The notes: generated by a model not told the origin, from the sequence alone. Positions 34,895 to 45,253 are shown, counted from the first letter of the stretch. The stretch: DNA of 64,000 nucleotides from Brevundimonas sp. M20 (GCF_006547065.1 NZ_CP041243.1:3251349-3315348), one strand, 5' to 3'. Program-made: numbers and translations.

Positions 34895-35644
34895 TCAGCG
34901 ACTTTCCAGCACCGCCGCCGTCAGGATGCGGCGATCCTCCCGTGACTGGACCAGAACCGCGACCGCCTGATCCGGGCCGGAAGCCTGAGGAAGGGTGTAA
35001 AGCACGGGGCGTCCGTTCCACGGCCCCAGCACGCGCAGCGACCGCACGACGTTCACATGCCGCACTTTCTGGCCGCGATTGTCGCCGCCGCCGATCTCCA
35101 CCGTCTGGGGGCCGGGCGTATAGACCACCGCGACCACCTCGGCCCCGCCCGCGGGCGCGCGGCCCGAGCCGACGCCGACCCGGTCGCCGGTCTCACGGAA
35201 CTCGACATCAGGCGGAGAGACGCGGCGGGCCGCTTCCTCGTCGATGGCGATCTGGATCGCCTCGATGCTGGCCGGAGCCTGACGGCGCCCGTCGATCACC
35301 ACCTGCGGCGTCGAAACATTGCGGATGCGCAGCGCCCGGCGATAGTCGCGCTGGCGCTGGGCGAACTCGGGCCGCGCGAAGGTGTCGGCCCAGCCCATAT
35401 AGTCCCAGTAGTCCACGCCATAGGTCAGGGCGATGACGCCCGGCTCCGCGGCGATGGTCTCGATCCGGGCGTTGGCTTCCGGACACCCCGCGCAGCCCTG
35501 CGCGGTGAACAGCTCGACCACCACAGGCTCTGTCGGCGCGGCGCGATGACGGACACGGGTCGACGACGGCTGGGCCGATGAGGCCGCCGTGAGCAGCGCG
35601 GTCAGGCCGACCGCGATCGAGAATGTCCACCCCCAGGTACGCAT
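34895..35644 (-). CDS. DUF1223 thioredoxin-like exported protein
   Basis: A 249-residue protein with an N-terminal signal segment (TFSIAVGLTALLTAASSA). The DUF1223 signature VVELFTAQGCAGCPEANARI contains a CxxC (Cys51/Cys54) at the thioredoxin position. ALTYGVDYWDYMGWADTFARPEF and STPQVVIDGR follow. The family is widespread in alphaproteobacteria and annotated as secreted with no established function. The fold and CxxC suggest periplasmic thiol redox activity. That would fit the nearby cytochrome c maturation genes, but the link is inference. About 110 bp separates it from the CHAT operon. Confidence 0.88.
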   Translation of the reverse strand: MRTWGWTFSIAVGLTALLTAASSAQPSSTRVRHRAAPTEPVVVELFTAQGCAGCPEANARIETIAAEPGVIALTYGVDYWDYMGWADTFARPEFAQRQRDYRRALRIRNVSTPQVVIDGRRQAPASIEAIQIAIDEEAARRVSPPDVEFRETGDRVGVGSGRAPAGGAEVVAVVYTPGPQTVEIGGGDNRGQKVRHVNVVRSLRVLGPWNGRPVLYTLPQASGPDQAVAVLVQSREDRRILTAAVLESR

Positions 35645-35703
35645 GCGAACATCTTAATCACGGCGTTCACACACGCGCCGGTCATTTTCGCGTGAGCCTG
35701 GCG

Positions 35704-35964
35704 TCAGACCCTGATGTCGAGCAGGCTGCCGGGGCGGCTGGGGCGTTGGCCGCCCTCGCCGGCATCGGCCCTCGGCGCGACCGAGCGAACCGGCGTGTCG
35801 CGCTGGACCACCGGCGCCGTGATGGCCGGAGCCGCCGCCGCGATGGAAGGTGAAGCCGCCGCCAGCGCCGACTGGAAGAAGGACGAACGCGAGGCCGCGG
35901 CCGGAGACGGGGGCGTCTGCGACGGGAACAACGGCGACGGAACAGGCGGGCGAATCACGCTCAT
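35704..35964 (-). CDS. Small Pro/Ala-rich hypothetical protein
   Basis: An 86-residue frame with a proline/serine-rich N-terminal part (IRPPVPSPLFPSQTPPSPA), an Ala-rich helix (FFQSALAAASPSIAAAAPAI), and a basic, flexible end closing with RPGSLLDIRV. No family is recognised. No strong ribosome-binding site lies upstream. It is preferred over the overlapping plus-strand frame (35714-36010) because it runs with its neighbours and its defined C-terminal motif resembles those of small Caulobacterales proteins, recalled only from general familiarity. It could be spurious. Confidence 0.4.
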   Translation of the reverse strand: MSVIRPPVPSPLFPSQTPPSPAAASRSSFFQSALAAASPSIAAAAPAITAPVVQRDTPVRSVAPRADAGEGGQRPSRPGSLLDIRV

Positions 35965-36043
35965 GCCGACAGGGTTAATGAAAACCGTCGGAAAAGGGTT
36001 AACGCCCTGAAAGCAAGGGTTTCGGCCCCGGCTCAGACAGGGA

Positions 36044-36610
36044 TCAGCGGCTCGTGGCGGTCGGCAGCGGACGCGCAGGGGCCTGCATGGCCGCCACCAG
36101 CCGTTCGATCTCGGCGTCTTCCAGCAACGGCCCGGCGAATTTCGCGACCACCCGACCCTGGGCGTCCACGGCGAAGGTCTCCGGCGCGCCGGTGATGCCC
36201 AGATCCAGCCCGGCCCTGCCCTCGCGATCCACCAGAACCATCGAGAAGGGATTGCCCAACTCGTCCAGGAAGGCGCGGGTGGCGACCGGGTCATCCTTCC
36301 ACGCCACGCCGACGACGGCGACGCCGCGTTCCTTCAGCGCCATCAGCTTCGGATGCTCGACCCGGCAGGGCGCGCACCAGCTGGCGAAGACATTGATCAA
36401 CATCGGCCGACCGACGCCCGCCGTCTTCAGGTCCACATGGCCCGGCCCGGCTTCGGTCCCGGTCAGGATCGGCAGGACGGTCTCCGGCACGGTCTGACCG
36501 ACCAGCGCTTCCGGCTTCACCGCCGGATCGCGTTTCAACGACCAGCCGATGAACAGGGCCGACAGGGCGACCAGCACCACCAACGGAACGACAGCAAACC
36601 AGCGGCTCAT
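36044..36610 (-). CDS. dsbE: Thiol:disulfide interchange protein DsbE/CcmG
   Basis: Membrane-anchored periplasmic thioredoxin that reduces apocytochrome c or CcmH during cytochrome c maturation. The 188-residue protein has an N-terminal anchor helix (VVPLVVLVALSALFIGWSL), the CcmG-type segment MLINVFASWCAPCRVEHP with active-site Cys79/Cys82, the acidic region VVGVAWKDDP, and the cis-Pro loop ITGAPETFAVD. It starts in the stop of ccmD (ATGA overlap), placing it last in the ccmC-ccmD-dsbE unit. Confidence 0.94.
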   Translation of the reverse strand: MSRWFAVVPLVVLVALSALFIGWSLKRDPAVKPEALVGQTVPETVLPILTGTEAGPGHVDLKTAGVGRPMLINVFASWCAPCRVEHPKLMALKERGVAVVGVAWKDDPVATRAFLDELGNPFSMVLVDREGRAGLDLGITGAPETFAVDAQGRVVAKFAGPLLEDAEIERLVAAMQAPARPLPTATSR

Positions 36611-36864
36611 TCTTTTGGCCCTAACGCGCCTTGCGCTGCTTGAGGGCGAGTTTGCCCTACCGCGCCTTGCGCTGCTTGAGGGCGGGCTTGCCCTGCCGCG
36701 TCCTGCGCAGCCGGAGGGCGGTCAGCTTCGAGCCTGGCCAGCTCCGCCTTCCAGCGACGCGCCGAAACGAGAGCGCGCGCGGCCAGCGCCGCCAGCACCA
36801 CGGCGCTGACGCCCCAGGCGGGCCAGACGTAGGCGGCGTACTTCCCCATGTCGAAGTCGAGCAT
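36607..36864 (-). CDS. ccmD: Heme exporter protein CcmD with repeat-derived C-terminal tail
   Basis: An 85-residue single-span inner-membrane protein that stabilises the CcmC/CcmE heme-delivery complex. The N-terminal ~45 residues are ordinary CcmD: MGKYAAYVWPAWGVSAVVLA, then LVSARRWKAELARLEA. Residues about 49-84 are three 12-residue repeats: RPPAAQDAAGQA, RPQAAQGAVGQT and RPQAAQGALGPK. They are encoded by three tandem 36-bp copies of a palindromic DNA repeat also found in intergenic regions here. CcmD is normally 45-60 residues, so the tail is an added, in-frame product of repeat expansion. It begins 2 bp after the ccmC stop and overlaps dsbE. Confidence 0.85.
   Translation of the reverse strand: MLDFDMGKYAAYVWPAWGVSAVVLAALAARALVSARRWKAELARLEADRPPAAQDAAGQARPQAAQGAVGQTRPQAAQGALGPKE
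36618..36719. repeat. Three tandem 36-bp palindromic units inside ccmD
   Basis: Units begin at 36618, 36654 and 36690, exactly 36 bp apart. Each has a 30-bp imperfect palindrome (GCCCT at the left end, GAGGGC at the right, core TGCGCTGCTTGAGGGC) plus a 6-bp spacer. Units one and two differ at few positions; unit three is more diverged. Other copies lie at 228-257, 37608-37671 and, as a longer variant, 43758-43796. Confidence 0.85.
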
Positions 36865-36866
36865 GA

Positions 36867-37589
36867 TCAGGCCTCCAGAGCCCGGCGGGCGCGGATCGCC
36901 ACGACCCGGCGGCGCACGATCTCGGTGCGGATCGCGGTCAGCCAGATGGCGAGGAACAGGACGAACCAGGCCGCCATCATGGTCAGCAGCGGCGTCAGGA
37001 ACACCGGCGGCATCGACGGTCCGTCGGCGCGGATCAGGGAGGCGGGCTGGTGCAGGGTGTTCCACCAGTCGACCGAGAATTTCACGATCGGCAGATTGAT
37101 CAGACCGACCAGTCCCAGCACGGCGGCGGCGCGGGCGGCGCGGGCCTCATCGTCGATCGAGGCGCGCAGGGCCATGTAGCCGAGGTAGAAGAGGAACAGC
37201 ACCAGCACCGACATCAGGCGGGCGTCGCCCCATTCCCACCAGCTGCCCCACATCGGCTTGCCCCACAGGCTGCCGGTCGCCAGCGCCAGAAGGGTGTAGG
37301 CGGCGCCCGGCAGGGCGGCGGCCCGGGCCGCGGCGTCGGCCAGAGGGTGGCGAAACACCAGGGCGAAGAAGCTCGAAACGCCCAGCGCGCCATAGATCAT
37401 CAGGCCAACCGAGGCGGCCGGAACGTGCACGAACATGATCCGCACGGTGTCGCCCTGCTGATAGTCCTCGGGCGCGGCGAAGCTGAACCAGCTCCCGGCC
37501 AGAAGCAGCACGATGGCGGCTCCCCACAGCACCGGCACAAGCGGGCGCGTGAAGCGGGCGAAGCGGTCGGGATTGGCGAGGCCGAACAT
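36867..37589 (-). CDS. ccmC: Heme export protein CcmC
   Basis: Inner-membrane protein that loads heme onto CcmE during System I cytochrome c maturation. The 240-residue product has six membrane helices and the tryptophan-rich periplasmic heme-handling motif WGKPMWGSWWEWGDARL. It has conserved His residues flanking this motif (FVHVPAAS and VDWWNTLHQPAS). These features distinguish CcmC from the larger CcmF. It starts at ATG 37589 and is followed by ccmD after 2 bp. It is separated from ccmAB by two plus-strand genes, so it needs its own promoter in the 37590-37722 gap, where two repeat units also lie. Confidence 0.95.
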   Translation of the reverse strand: MFGLANPDRFARFTRPLVPVLWGAAIVLLLAGSWFSFAAPEDYQQGDTVRIMFVHVPAASVGLMIYGALGVSSFFALVFRHPLADAAARAAALPGAAYTLLALATGSLWGKPMWGSWWEWGDARLMSVLVLFLFYLGYMALRASIDDEARAARAAAVLGLVGLINLPIVKFSVDWWNTLHQPASLIRADGPSMPPVFLTPLLTMMAAWFVLFLAIWLTAIRTEIVRRRVVAIRARRALEA

Positions 37590-37607
37590 TGTGAGCGCTC
37601 TTTAATC

Positions 37608-37671
37608 GCCTCTGACGATTTGCGCTACTTGAGGCTTTGTGCGGCCTATCGCGCATCGTGCGGCTTGAAGC
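37608..37671. repeat. Two tandem units of the 36-bp palindromic repeat
   Basis: The units start 36 bp apart (37608 and 37644), the same period as inside ccmD. The first pairs GCCTC with GAGGC around TTTGCGCTACTT; the second (GCCTATCGCGCATCG...CTTGAAGC) is degenerate. They lie between the ccmC start and the PhnA-like gene, so they occupy the likely promoter region of both. Confidence 0.6.
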
Positions 37672-37722
37672 TTGACCGTTCGACATGCCAGACCGTCGCG
37701 CACCAACTCCCCGAGGACCACA

Positions 37723-37947
37723 ATGACCGACGACGTGACCAAGGATTCCAACGGCAATACCCTCGCCGACGGCGACAGCGTGACCCTGATCAAGGATCTG
37801 AAGGTCAAGGGCTCGGGCGGCGTGACCCTGAAGCGCGGCACGCTGGTGAAGAACATCCGTCTGACCGGCGACCCCGATGAAATCGAGGCCAATGTCGAGA
37901 AGGTGCGCGGCCTCGTCCTGCGCACCGAGTTCGTCAAGAAGGCCTGA
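37723..37947 (+). CDS. PhnA/YjdM C-terminal domain protein without zinc ribbon
   Basis: A 74-residue protein matching the C-terminal domain of YjdM (formerly PhnA): VTKDSNGNTLADGDSVTLIK, KGSGGVTLKRGTLVKNIRL and a closing RTEFVKKA. The N-terminal zinc-ribbon half (two CxxC pairs) of full-length YjdM is missing and no cysteines remain. GAGGA precedes ATG 37723. The family name refers to alkylphosphonate operons, but no phosphonate function is established for YjdM. It is encoded opposite to, and inside, the split ccm cluster. Confidence 0.85.
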   Translation: MTDDVTKDSNGNTLADGDSVTLIKDLKVKGSGGVTLKRGTLVKNIRLTGDPDEIEANVEKVRGLVLRTEFVKKA

Positions 37948-38023
37948 GCGCAGGTTACAAAGCCTTAAGTGGCGGGCCGTCGCCCCCTCCGGTAGCGCTT
38001 GCGTCACACCGGAGGGGAAACCG

Positions 38024-39541
38024 ATGACCGCACGCCTGCTCGCCGCCGCTCCGGCCCTCGGCCTGACGGTCGTCCTGGCCCTGGCCGCCGCGCCCGTCAC
38101 CGCCCAGGAGGCGCCCGCCGCGCCGTCCTTCCTGACCACGCCGCGCGACTGGTCCGCGACCCTGCGCGAGGACGTGACAGCCCTGCACGCCGTCATCATG
38201 GACAGCCATCCGGGCCCCTACGATACCCTGAACCCCGGGTTCCGCGCCAGGGCGGAGGCCGGACTGGCGACCGCGTTGCAGCGGGCCGAAGCCACCACCG
38301 ACGCCGGCGGCTGGTGGTGGGCCCTGCGCGCCTATGTCGCCAGCTTCGATGACGGCCACGTGCAGATGGGCCTGAAGGAATCCGGCGGCTTTCCGACCCG
38401 CTGGCCCGGCTTCCTGACGAATGACAAGGGCGGCGACCAGATCGTCATGACCCGCGACGAGACCGACGCCGACACCCCGCCCGTCGGCGCCCGCCTGATC
38501 GATTGCGACGGCGTGTCGGCGGATCAGCTCGGCGCCGACCGGATTGGCGCTTTCCGGGGGCGCTGGTTCCTGGAATCCCAGCACGTCCTCTACGGCGACT
38601 GGCTGTTCATGAACGCCTCCAATCCCTGGACGCCCGAGATGCGCAACTGCCGCTTCGAGGTCGGCGGGCAGACCCGCGGCTGGACCCTGAACTGGCGTCC
38701 CATCGCGACCGATGACCTGTCCGCCCGCCGTCAGGCCCTGAGCGGCCGGGGGGACTATGAGTTCGGCCTGAAGACGCTGGATGACGGGGGCGTCTGGTTC
38801 TCGGCCCCCTCCTTCAACGGGAACCCCGGGAGTGACGCCTATGCGGCCCTCACCCCTTTGATGGAGGAAATGAAAACGCGTCAGACCGAACTGCGCGCCG
38901 CTCCCTATGTGGTGCTGGACCTGCGCGGCAACGGTGGCGGGTCCTCCCACTGGAGTGATTTGGTGGCTCAGGCGCTGTGGGGCGACGACTGGATGGCCTC
39001 GCACCAGCTCCCGGCGATTGAAGCCATCGAGTGGCGTGCCTCTGACGATAATCTGAAGGCCATTCAGGCCTATTTCGATGAGTGGACCGCCGCCAACGCG
39101 GATGCCCAGCGGATCAACTGGGCCCGCCGCATCATCGATGGCATGACCGCCGCCCGCGCGGCGGGCCAACCCTACTGGCGCGACGGAAACGACCAAACCG
39201 CGCCGGAAGAGGCTCGCCCGGCCCCGACCCGGGTCGTGCGCGGTCCGGTCTTCGTCCTGACCGACGCCGGCTGCGGCTCGGCCTGTCTGGACGCCGTCGA
39301 TCTCTGGAAGGCCATGGGCGGGATCCAGATCGGTCGCGAGACCTCGGCGGACACGGTCTATATGGATGTACGCGGCGACGAACTGCCCAGCGGCCTTGTG
39401 CAGATCGCCATTCCCATGAAGGTCTGGCGCGGTCGTCAGCGTGGCAACAACGAGCCCCAGCGCCCGGCCCACGTCTTCGACGGCGACATGGCCGACACCG
39501 CCGCCCTCCAGGCCTGGGTCCGGACCCTGCCGGAAAACTGA
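38024..39541 (+). CDS. Exported S41-family (tail-specific protease-like) peptidase
   Basis: A 505-residue protein with a signal peptide (LLAAAPALGLTVVLALAAAP, cleavage near VTA-Q) and a strong GGAGGGG ribosome-binding site before ATG 38024. After a helical N-terminal domain (LHAVIMDSHPGPYDTLNPGF, then FDDGHVQMGL), the S41 core is seen as YVVLDLRGNGGGSSHW. The nucleophile region is VFVLTDAGCGSACLDAVDL, with Ser in the GSA position, followed by VQIAIPMKVWRG. No PDZ domain is obvious. A periplasmic serine protease is likely. It is convergent with ccmB, whose stop lies 6 bp away, and interrupts the ccm gene order. Confidence 0.85.
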   Translation: MTARLLAAAPALGLTVVLALAAAPVTAQEAPAAPSFLTTPRDWSATLREDVTALHAVIMDSHPGPYDTLNPGFRARAEAGLATALQRAEATTDAGGWWWALRAYVASFDDGHVQMGLKESGGFPTRWPGFLTNDKGGDQIVMTRDETDADTPPVGARLIDCDGVSADQLGADRIGAFRGRWFLESQHVLYGDWLFMNASNPWTPEMRNCRFEVGGQTRGWTLNWRPIATDDLSARRQALSGRGDYEFGLKTLDDGGVWFSAPSFNGNPGSDAYAALTPLMEEMKTRQTELRAAPYVVLDLRGNGGGSSHWSDLVAQALWGDDWMASHQLPAIEAIEWRASDDNLKAIQAYFDEWTAANADAQRINWARRIIDGMTAARAAGQPYWRDGNDQTAPEEARPAPTRVVRGPVFVLTDAGCGSACLDAVDLWKAMGGIQIGRETSADTVYMDVRGDELPSGLVQIAIPMKVWRGRQRGNNEPQRPAHVFDGDMADTAALQAWVRTLPEN

Positions 39542-39547
39542 CGCCGC

Positions 39548-40213
39548 TCAGCCCTGGGCGTTGCGGATCGCCGCGGCGCCCGCGAAAGGCGTGATCACGG
39601 CGGCGAACAGCACATAGGCGATCAGGAAGGCCAGCGCCGGTCCCGGCGACTGACCGTTCGCCGCCCGTTCCAGCGCTCCCGCCCCGAACACCACCGGCGG
39701 GATGAACAGGGGCAGGACGACCACCGCGATCAGCAGACCCCCGCGCTTCGAGCCCAACGCCAAAGCCGCGCCCAGCGCGCCGGTCAGGGCGAAGCCCAGT
39801 CCGCCGATCAGGGCCGCCAGCGCGGCCAGCGGAGCCAGCGACACCGGCAGGCCGAGCGTGATCGCCGCCACCGGCGCGGTCACCGCCAGCGGCCAGCCGA
39901 CCGCCAGCCATTGCGCCTTGGCCTTGGCGATGACCGCCAACTCCAGCGGCGCGGGACCGAGCGCCAGCAGGTCCAGCGTCCCGTCCTCGAAATCCCGCTC
40001 GAACAGCCGCTCCAGCGACAGGATCGAGGACACCGCCAACGCCACCCAGGCGATGCCGCCCGCGACCGGTCTCAACGCCGCCGGATCACTGCCCGAGGCC
40101 AGCGGCACCAGCACCGTCAGGCACAGGAAGAAGCCACAGGCCAGCAAGGGCCCGCCCCCGCCCGCCCAGGCCAAAGCCAGTTCGCGTCGCCACAGGATCA
40201 TCAGCGCCTTCAT
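39548..40213 (-). CDS. ccmB: Heme exporter protein CcmB
   Basis: Membrane subunit of the CcmAB ABC transporter that releases holo-CcmE from CcmC/D during cytochrome c maturation. The 221-residue product has six hydrophobic helices and family segments: [15 protein letters not shown] at the start, [14 protein letters not shown], the conserved [20 protein letters not shown], and [20 protein letters not shown]. It overlaps ccmA by ATGA. The gene ends 6 bp from the converging S41 peptidase, and ccmC is found only 2 kb further on. Confidence 0.94.
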   Translation of the reverse strand: MKALMILWRRELALAWAGGGGPLLACGFFLCLTVLVPLASGSDPAALRPVAGGIAWVALAVSSILSLERLFERDFEDGTLDLLALGPAPLELAVIAKAKAQWLAVGWPLAVTAPVAAITLGLPVSLAPLAALAALIGGLGFALTGALGAALALGSKRGGLLIAVVVLPLFIPPVVFGAGALERAANGQSPGPALAFLIAYVLFAAVITPFAGAAAIRNAQG

Positions 40214-40821
40214 GCGGCGTCTCCCGGGGCAAGGCCGATGTCGAGAGACCGCGCCGGGATCGGCAGGGGATCATGGACGGCGGAGAGGATGCATCCGCCG
40301 CGATCCAGATGCGCCTTCATCAGCACTCCCATGGCCTCGCGCCAGCGCGCGTCCAGCGGGCTGAGCGGCTCGTCCAGCAGCCAGATCGGGCGCTGCACGG
40401 CGATCAGTCGCGCGAAGGCCAGCCGTCTCCTCTGCCCCGCCGACAGCTTACGCACCTCCAGGTCCAGCAGGGGGGTCAGCGCCAGCACATCCACGGCCGC
40501 CGCGAGCCCGTCCGCGCCGGCCCCCAGCCACCGGGCCTGAAACATCAGTTCTTCCCGCGCCCGGCGTGCGCCCTTCAGACCGTCCAGATGGCCCAGCCAG
40601 TGCAGATGTCTGGTGCGCGCCTCGTCCGCCTCGACGTCGGCGAAGGCGATGCTGCCCGTGTCCGGACGCAGGAAGCCGGCCAGCGCCCGCAGCAGGCTGG
40701 TCTTGCCCGCCCCGTTCGCGCCGGTCAGGGCCACGGCCTCGCCGGAAGCCACTGAAAAGGAAAGATTTCGGAACAGAACCCGTTCGCCGCGCGACAGGGT
40801 CAGACCATCGACGGTGATCAT
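40210..40821 (-). CDS. ccmA: Heme exporter ATP-binding protein CcmA
   Basis: ABC-type ATPase of the CcmAB transporter. The 203-residue product has Walker [12 protein letters not shown] (34-44), the ABC signature [16 protein letters not shown], Walker [14 protein letters not shown] and a terminal His region AVHDPLP. Small size and the [11 protein letters not shown] segment are typical of CcmA. It heads the ccmAB unit and is divergent from acnA; the 200-bp gap must hold both promoters. Confidence 0.94.
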   Translation of the reverse strand: MITVDGLTLSRGERVLFRNLSFSVASGEAVALTGANGAGKTSLLRALAGFLRPDTGSIAFADVEADEARTRHLHWLGHLDGLKGARRAREELMFQARWLGAGADGLAAAVDVLALTPLLDLEVRKLSAGQRRRLAFARLIAVQRPIWLLDEPLSPLDARWREAMGVLMKAHLDRGGCILSAVHDPLPIPARSLDIGLAPGDAA

Positions 40822-41022
40822 CTGAAAGGGCTCCAGTTGCGAGCCGCTATCAATGCCCCTTCTGACGTCATGGATTCATGGACGGAGGGGGGAACCATCG
40901 CTATATGCCCGAACGCCGCAGCAGGCGTTCGCCGCGCGCGACGGGACCCTGTGCGCCCCGCCGACGAGAGCGCGAACGTGCAACCGGATTGTCGGGCGGC
41001 TTTGACCAGAGGACGCTTCTCC

Positions 41023-43749
<2,727 letters not shown>

Positions 43750-43757
43750 GCCAGACC

Positions 43758-43796
43758 GCCCTCAAGCAGCGAGGCTCCGCGAGCCTCGCGATAGGG
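43758..43796. repeat. Long variant of the CTTGAGG palindrome after acnA
   Basis: Outer arms GCCCT/AGGG and the family word CTCAAGCAGCG flank an enlarged, perfect inner stem GCGAGGCTC-CGC-GAGCCTCGC (43769-43789). It lies 9 bp after the acnA stop, so it may also protect or terminate the transcript together with the next hairpin. Confidence 0.6.
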
Positions 43797-43807
43797 GAAC
43801 AAGAATG

Positions 43808-43837
43808 AAAGGCCGGTGGAGCGATCCACCGGCCTTT
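43808..43837 (+). terminator. Intrinsic terminator of acnA
   Basis: GGCCGGTGGA-gcga-TCCACCGGCC stem followed by TTTTGCTTT. A near-identical hairpin ends the acnB side of the interval (45254-45288), so the two flank the PLD-like insert. Confidence 0.85.
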
Positions 43838-43931
43838 TGCTTTGTAGATGGGCGATTTGAGTCTCAGCTATGGGTTCAAATCAATAGATAGGAATGGCAG
43901 CTTTTGGTGCCGTTACTCCAGAACCAGCCGG

Positions 43932-45152
43932 TCAGTCAGTGCGCCGGACCTTCTTCTGGAAAATCCAGTTCAGGAAGGCGTCCGTCTCGGGAAAATCTGC
44001 GGCGCCGATTCGATCACGAACCGACGCGATAAGCCCCAGGATGACTGCGTAGCGCTCAGGCTTGATGGTTGGGAGATAGAGACTGCTTGAACCCTTGAAT
44101 CGCATTCCCAGCTTGGCGAGGGCGCTAACGGTGTTTTTGTTGACCACCGCGAACCGTTTGGGGGCGTAAGTCGACAACACCTCACTAACCAAGTTGATAC
44201 CCACTCCAGGGATTTGCACGGCAATCTCCCAGACCACGGCATAACCCTCTGCGGGCGACAACTTGGCAGCGCGTTCTGCCTCACGGAACAGATCGATCAT
44301 CTTGCGGGGATGTTTCAGCCCTTCGCCCGCCTTGCGGAAGATGTTGTCAGACGGCCAGAGATGGCGACCGCCATTGCCGCTCATCAGATCCTGTAAATGA
44401 CTTTCCAGTTGGGACCGCACTTCACTGGATAGGCCCGCTTCGTGCAGCGCGGCGATCTTGCGCTGAACGCCGCGAGCCTCCGTCCGCGTCGGCCTTCTTT
44501 TGGCCAGTTCAGCTTGGGCGGCGTTGTCCTTCCGGTACTCCTGATAGAGGCCACCAAGCAGGTCTGCATCGAGAGGCAACTCATCTGCCGCCTCCATCTC
44601 GGCCTCAAACGCCTTCCGCGCTAGTTCGACCGGCTTCCATGACGACCGATAGCGGATCAAGGCTTGGCGCGTCAGCAACTCAAAGCGCGGGCTCTTCTGC
44701 AGGCCGACGGCCATCTCACGAAGCTGATCAGCGAGGGGAGACGGATCGGCCGCATCGACCCTAAGTGAGGTTTCGATGTTCGAGCCAAGCGCGCCGCCAG
44801 TAAGGTTGGCGGACCCCACGAGGCACCGGAGCCCGGCTCGGCTAAAGCCAGCATAGGTCTTCGGGTGGAAGGTCGAGCTTTTGCGCGCGCCAAGGAAGAC
44901 ATCGAGCGCGTCGTGGGCCTCAGCGAGGTCGAGCAGCGACTGCAACGCATCGGGTTCGGTCAGATAGAAGTCTGTGCCGATGAATATCCGCGCACGACCT
45001 TCAGATTTCAGCAACGGACCTAGTTCGCGACAAAGATAGGTCGCGCCCTCCTTTTTCAGGAAGGCGACGGCGACGAACACCTCATGGGCAGCCTTGAAGA
45101 CATCGCGGATGGCTGCGCGATGGCCCGCAGAGTCATTGGTGATGAGTTGCAC
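43932..45152 (-). CDS. Phospholipase D-like nuclease-family protein, probable acquired gene
   Basis: A 406-residue protein (GTG 45152 behind GGGGG; a GTG at 45194 would abut a hairpin). Residues about 15-150 form a single PLD domain with FHPKTYAGF (HxK) and LVGSANLTGGALGSNIETSL, the pattern of NgoFVII/BfiI-type nucleases and defence-associated PLD proteins, which work as dimers. The middle is a charged helical linker. The C-terminal ~130 residues contain VQIPGVGINLVSEVLSTYAP followed by FAVVNKNTVSALAKLG, a helix-hairpin-helix-like DNA-binding segment. Codon use is visibly less GC-biased than in its neighbours, and the flanks are AT-richer, which suggests horizontal transfer. It sits alone between the acnA and acnB terminators. 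Nuclease or defence function is inferred, not shown. Confidence 0.75.
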   Translation of the reverse strand: MQLITNDSAGHRAAIRDVFKAAHEVFVAVAFLKKEGATYLCRELGPLLKSEGRARIFIGTDFYLTEPDALQSLLDLAEAHDALDVFLGARKSSTFHPKTYAGFSRAGLRCLVGSANLTGGALGSNIETSLRVDAADPSPLADQLREMAVGLQKSPRFELLTRQALIRYRSSWKPVELARKAFEAEMEAADELPLDADLLGGLYQEYRKDNAAQAELAKRRPTRTEARGVQRKIAALHEAGLSSEVRSQLESHLQDLMSGNGGRHLWPSDNIFRKAGEGLKHPRKMIDLFREAERAAKLSPAEGYAVVWEIAVQIPGVGINLVSEVLSTYAPKRFAVVNKNTVSALAKLGMRFKGSSSLYLPTIKPERYAVILGLIASVRDRIGAADFPETDAFLNWIFQKKVRRTD

Positions 45153-45194
45153 AAGAGCCCCCAAGCATTGGTCACTATGAGGCTGCACCGTCAC

Positions 45195-45232
45195 GCTTGC
45201 GATGACAACGACCTGAAGTTGTCATCGCAAGC
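45195..45232. promoter_or_regulatory. 15-bp perfect inverted repeat upstream of the PLD-like gene
   Basis: Arms GCTTGCGATGACAAC (45195-45209) and GTTGTCATCGCAAGC (45218-45232) are perfectly complementary around an 8-nt loop. The element ends 42 bp upstream of the preferred GTG start. It has no following T-run in the direction of the PLD-like gene. The length and symmetry suit an operator for a dimeric repressor or a 5'-leader hairpin controlling expression of a potentially toxic nuclease. Confidence 0.65.
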
Positions 45233-45253
45233 CGCCTGTACACGTCGCCCAAA

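Noticed and set aside
35971..36002. CtrA-type TTAA...TTAA site upstream of the small hypothetical gene
   Set aside because: The two TTAA words are about 20 bp apart, not the 7-bp spacing of CtrA boxes.
36618..36719. CRISPR array suggested by 36-bp periodicity
   Set aside because: Units are contiguous with only 6-bp spacers, are palindromic over 30 bp, encode protein, and no cas genes are present.
40837..41022. 62-codon N-terminal extension of acnA
   Set aside because: The family start and a ribosome-binding site fit ATG 41023; the extension is unlike AcnA and overlaps the region where promoters for ccmA and acnA must lie.
43854..43882. Possible tRNA fragment (GGGTTCAAATC T-arm-like) in the AT-rich flank after acnA
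   Set aside because: No acceptor stem, CCA end or matching tRNA is visible. The GATTTGA/TCAAATC pairing is only 7 bp and can arise by chance.
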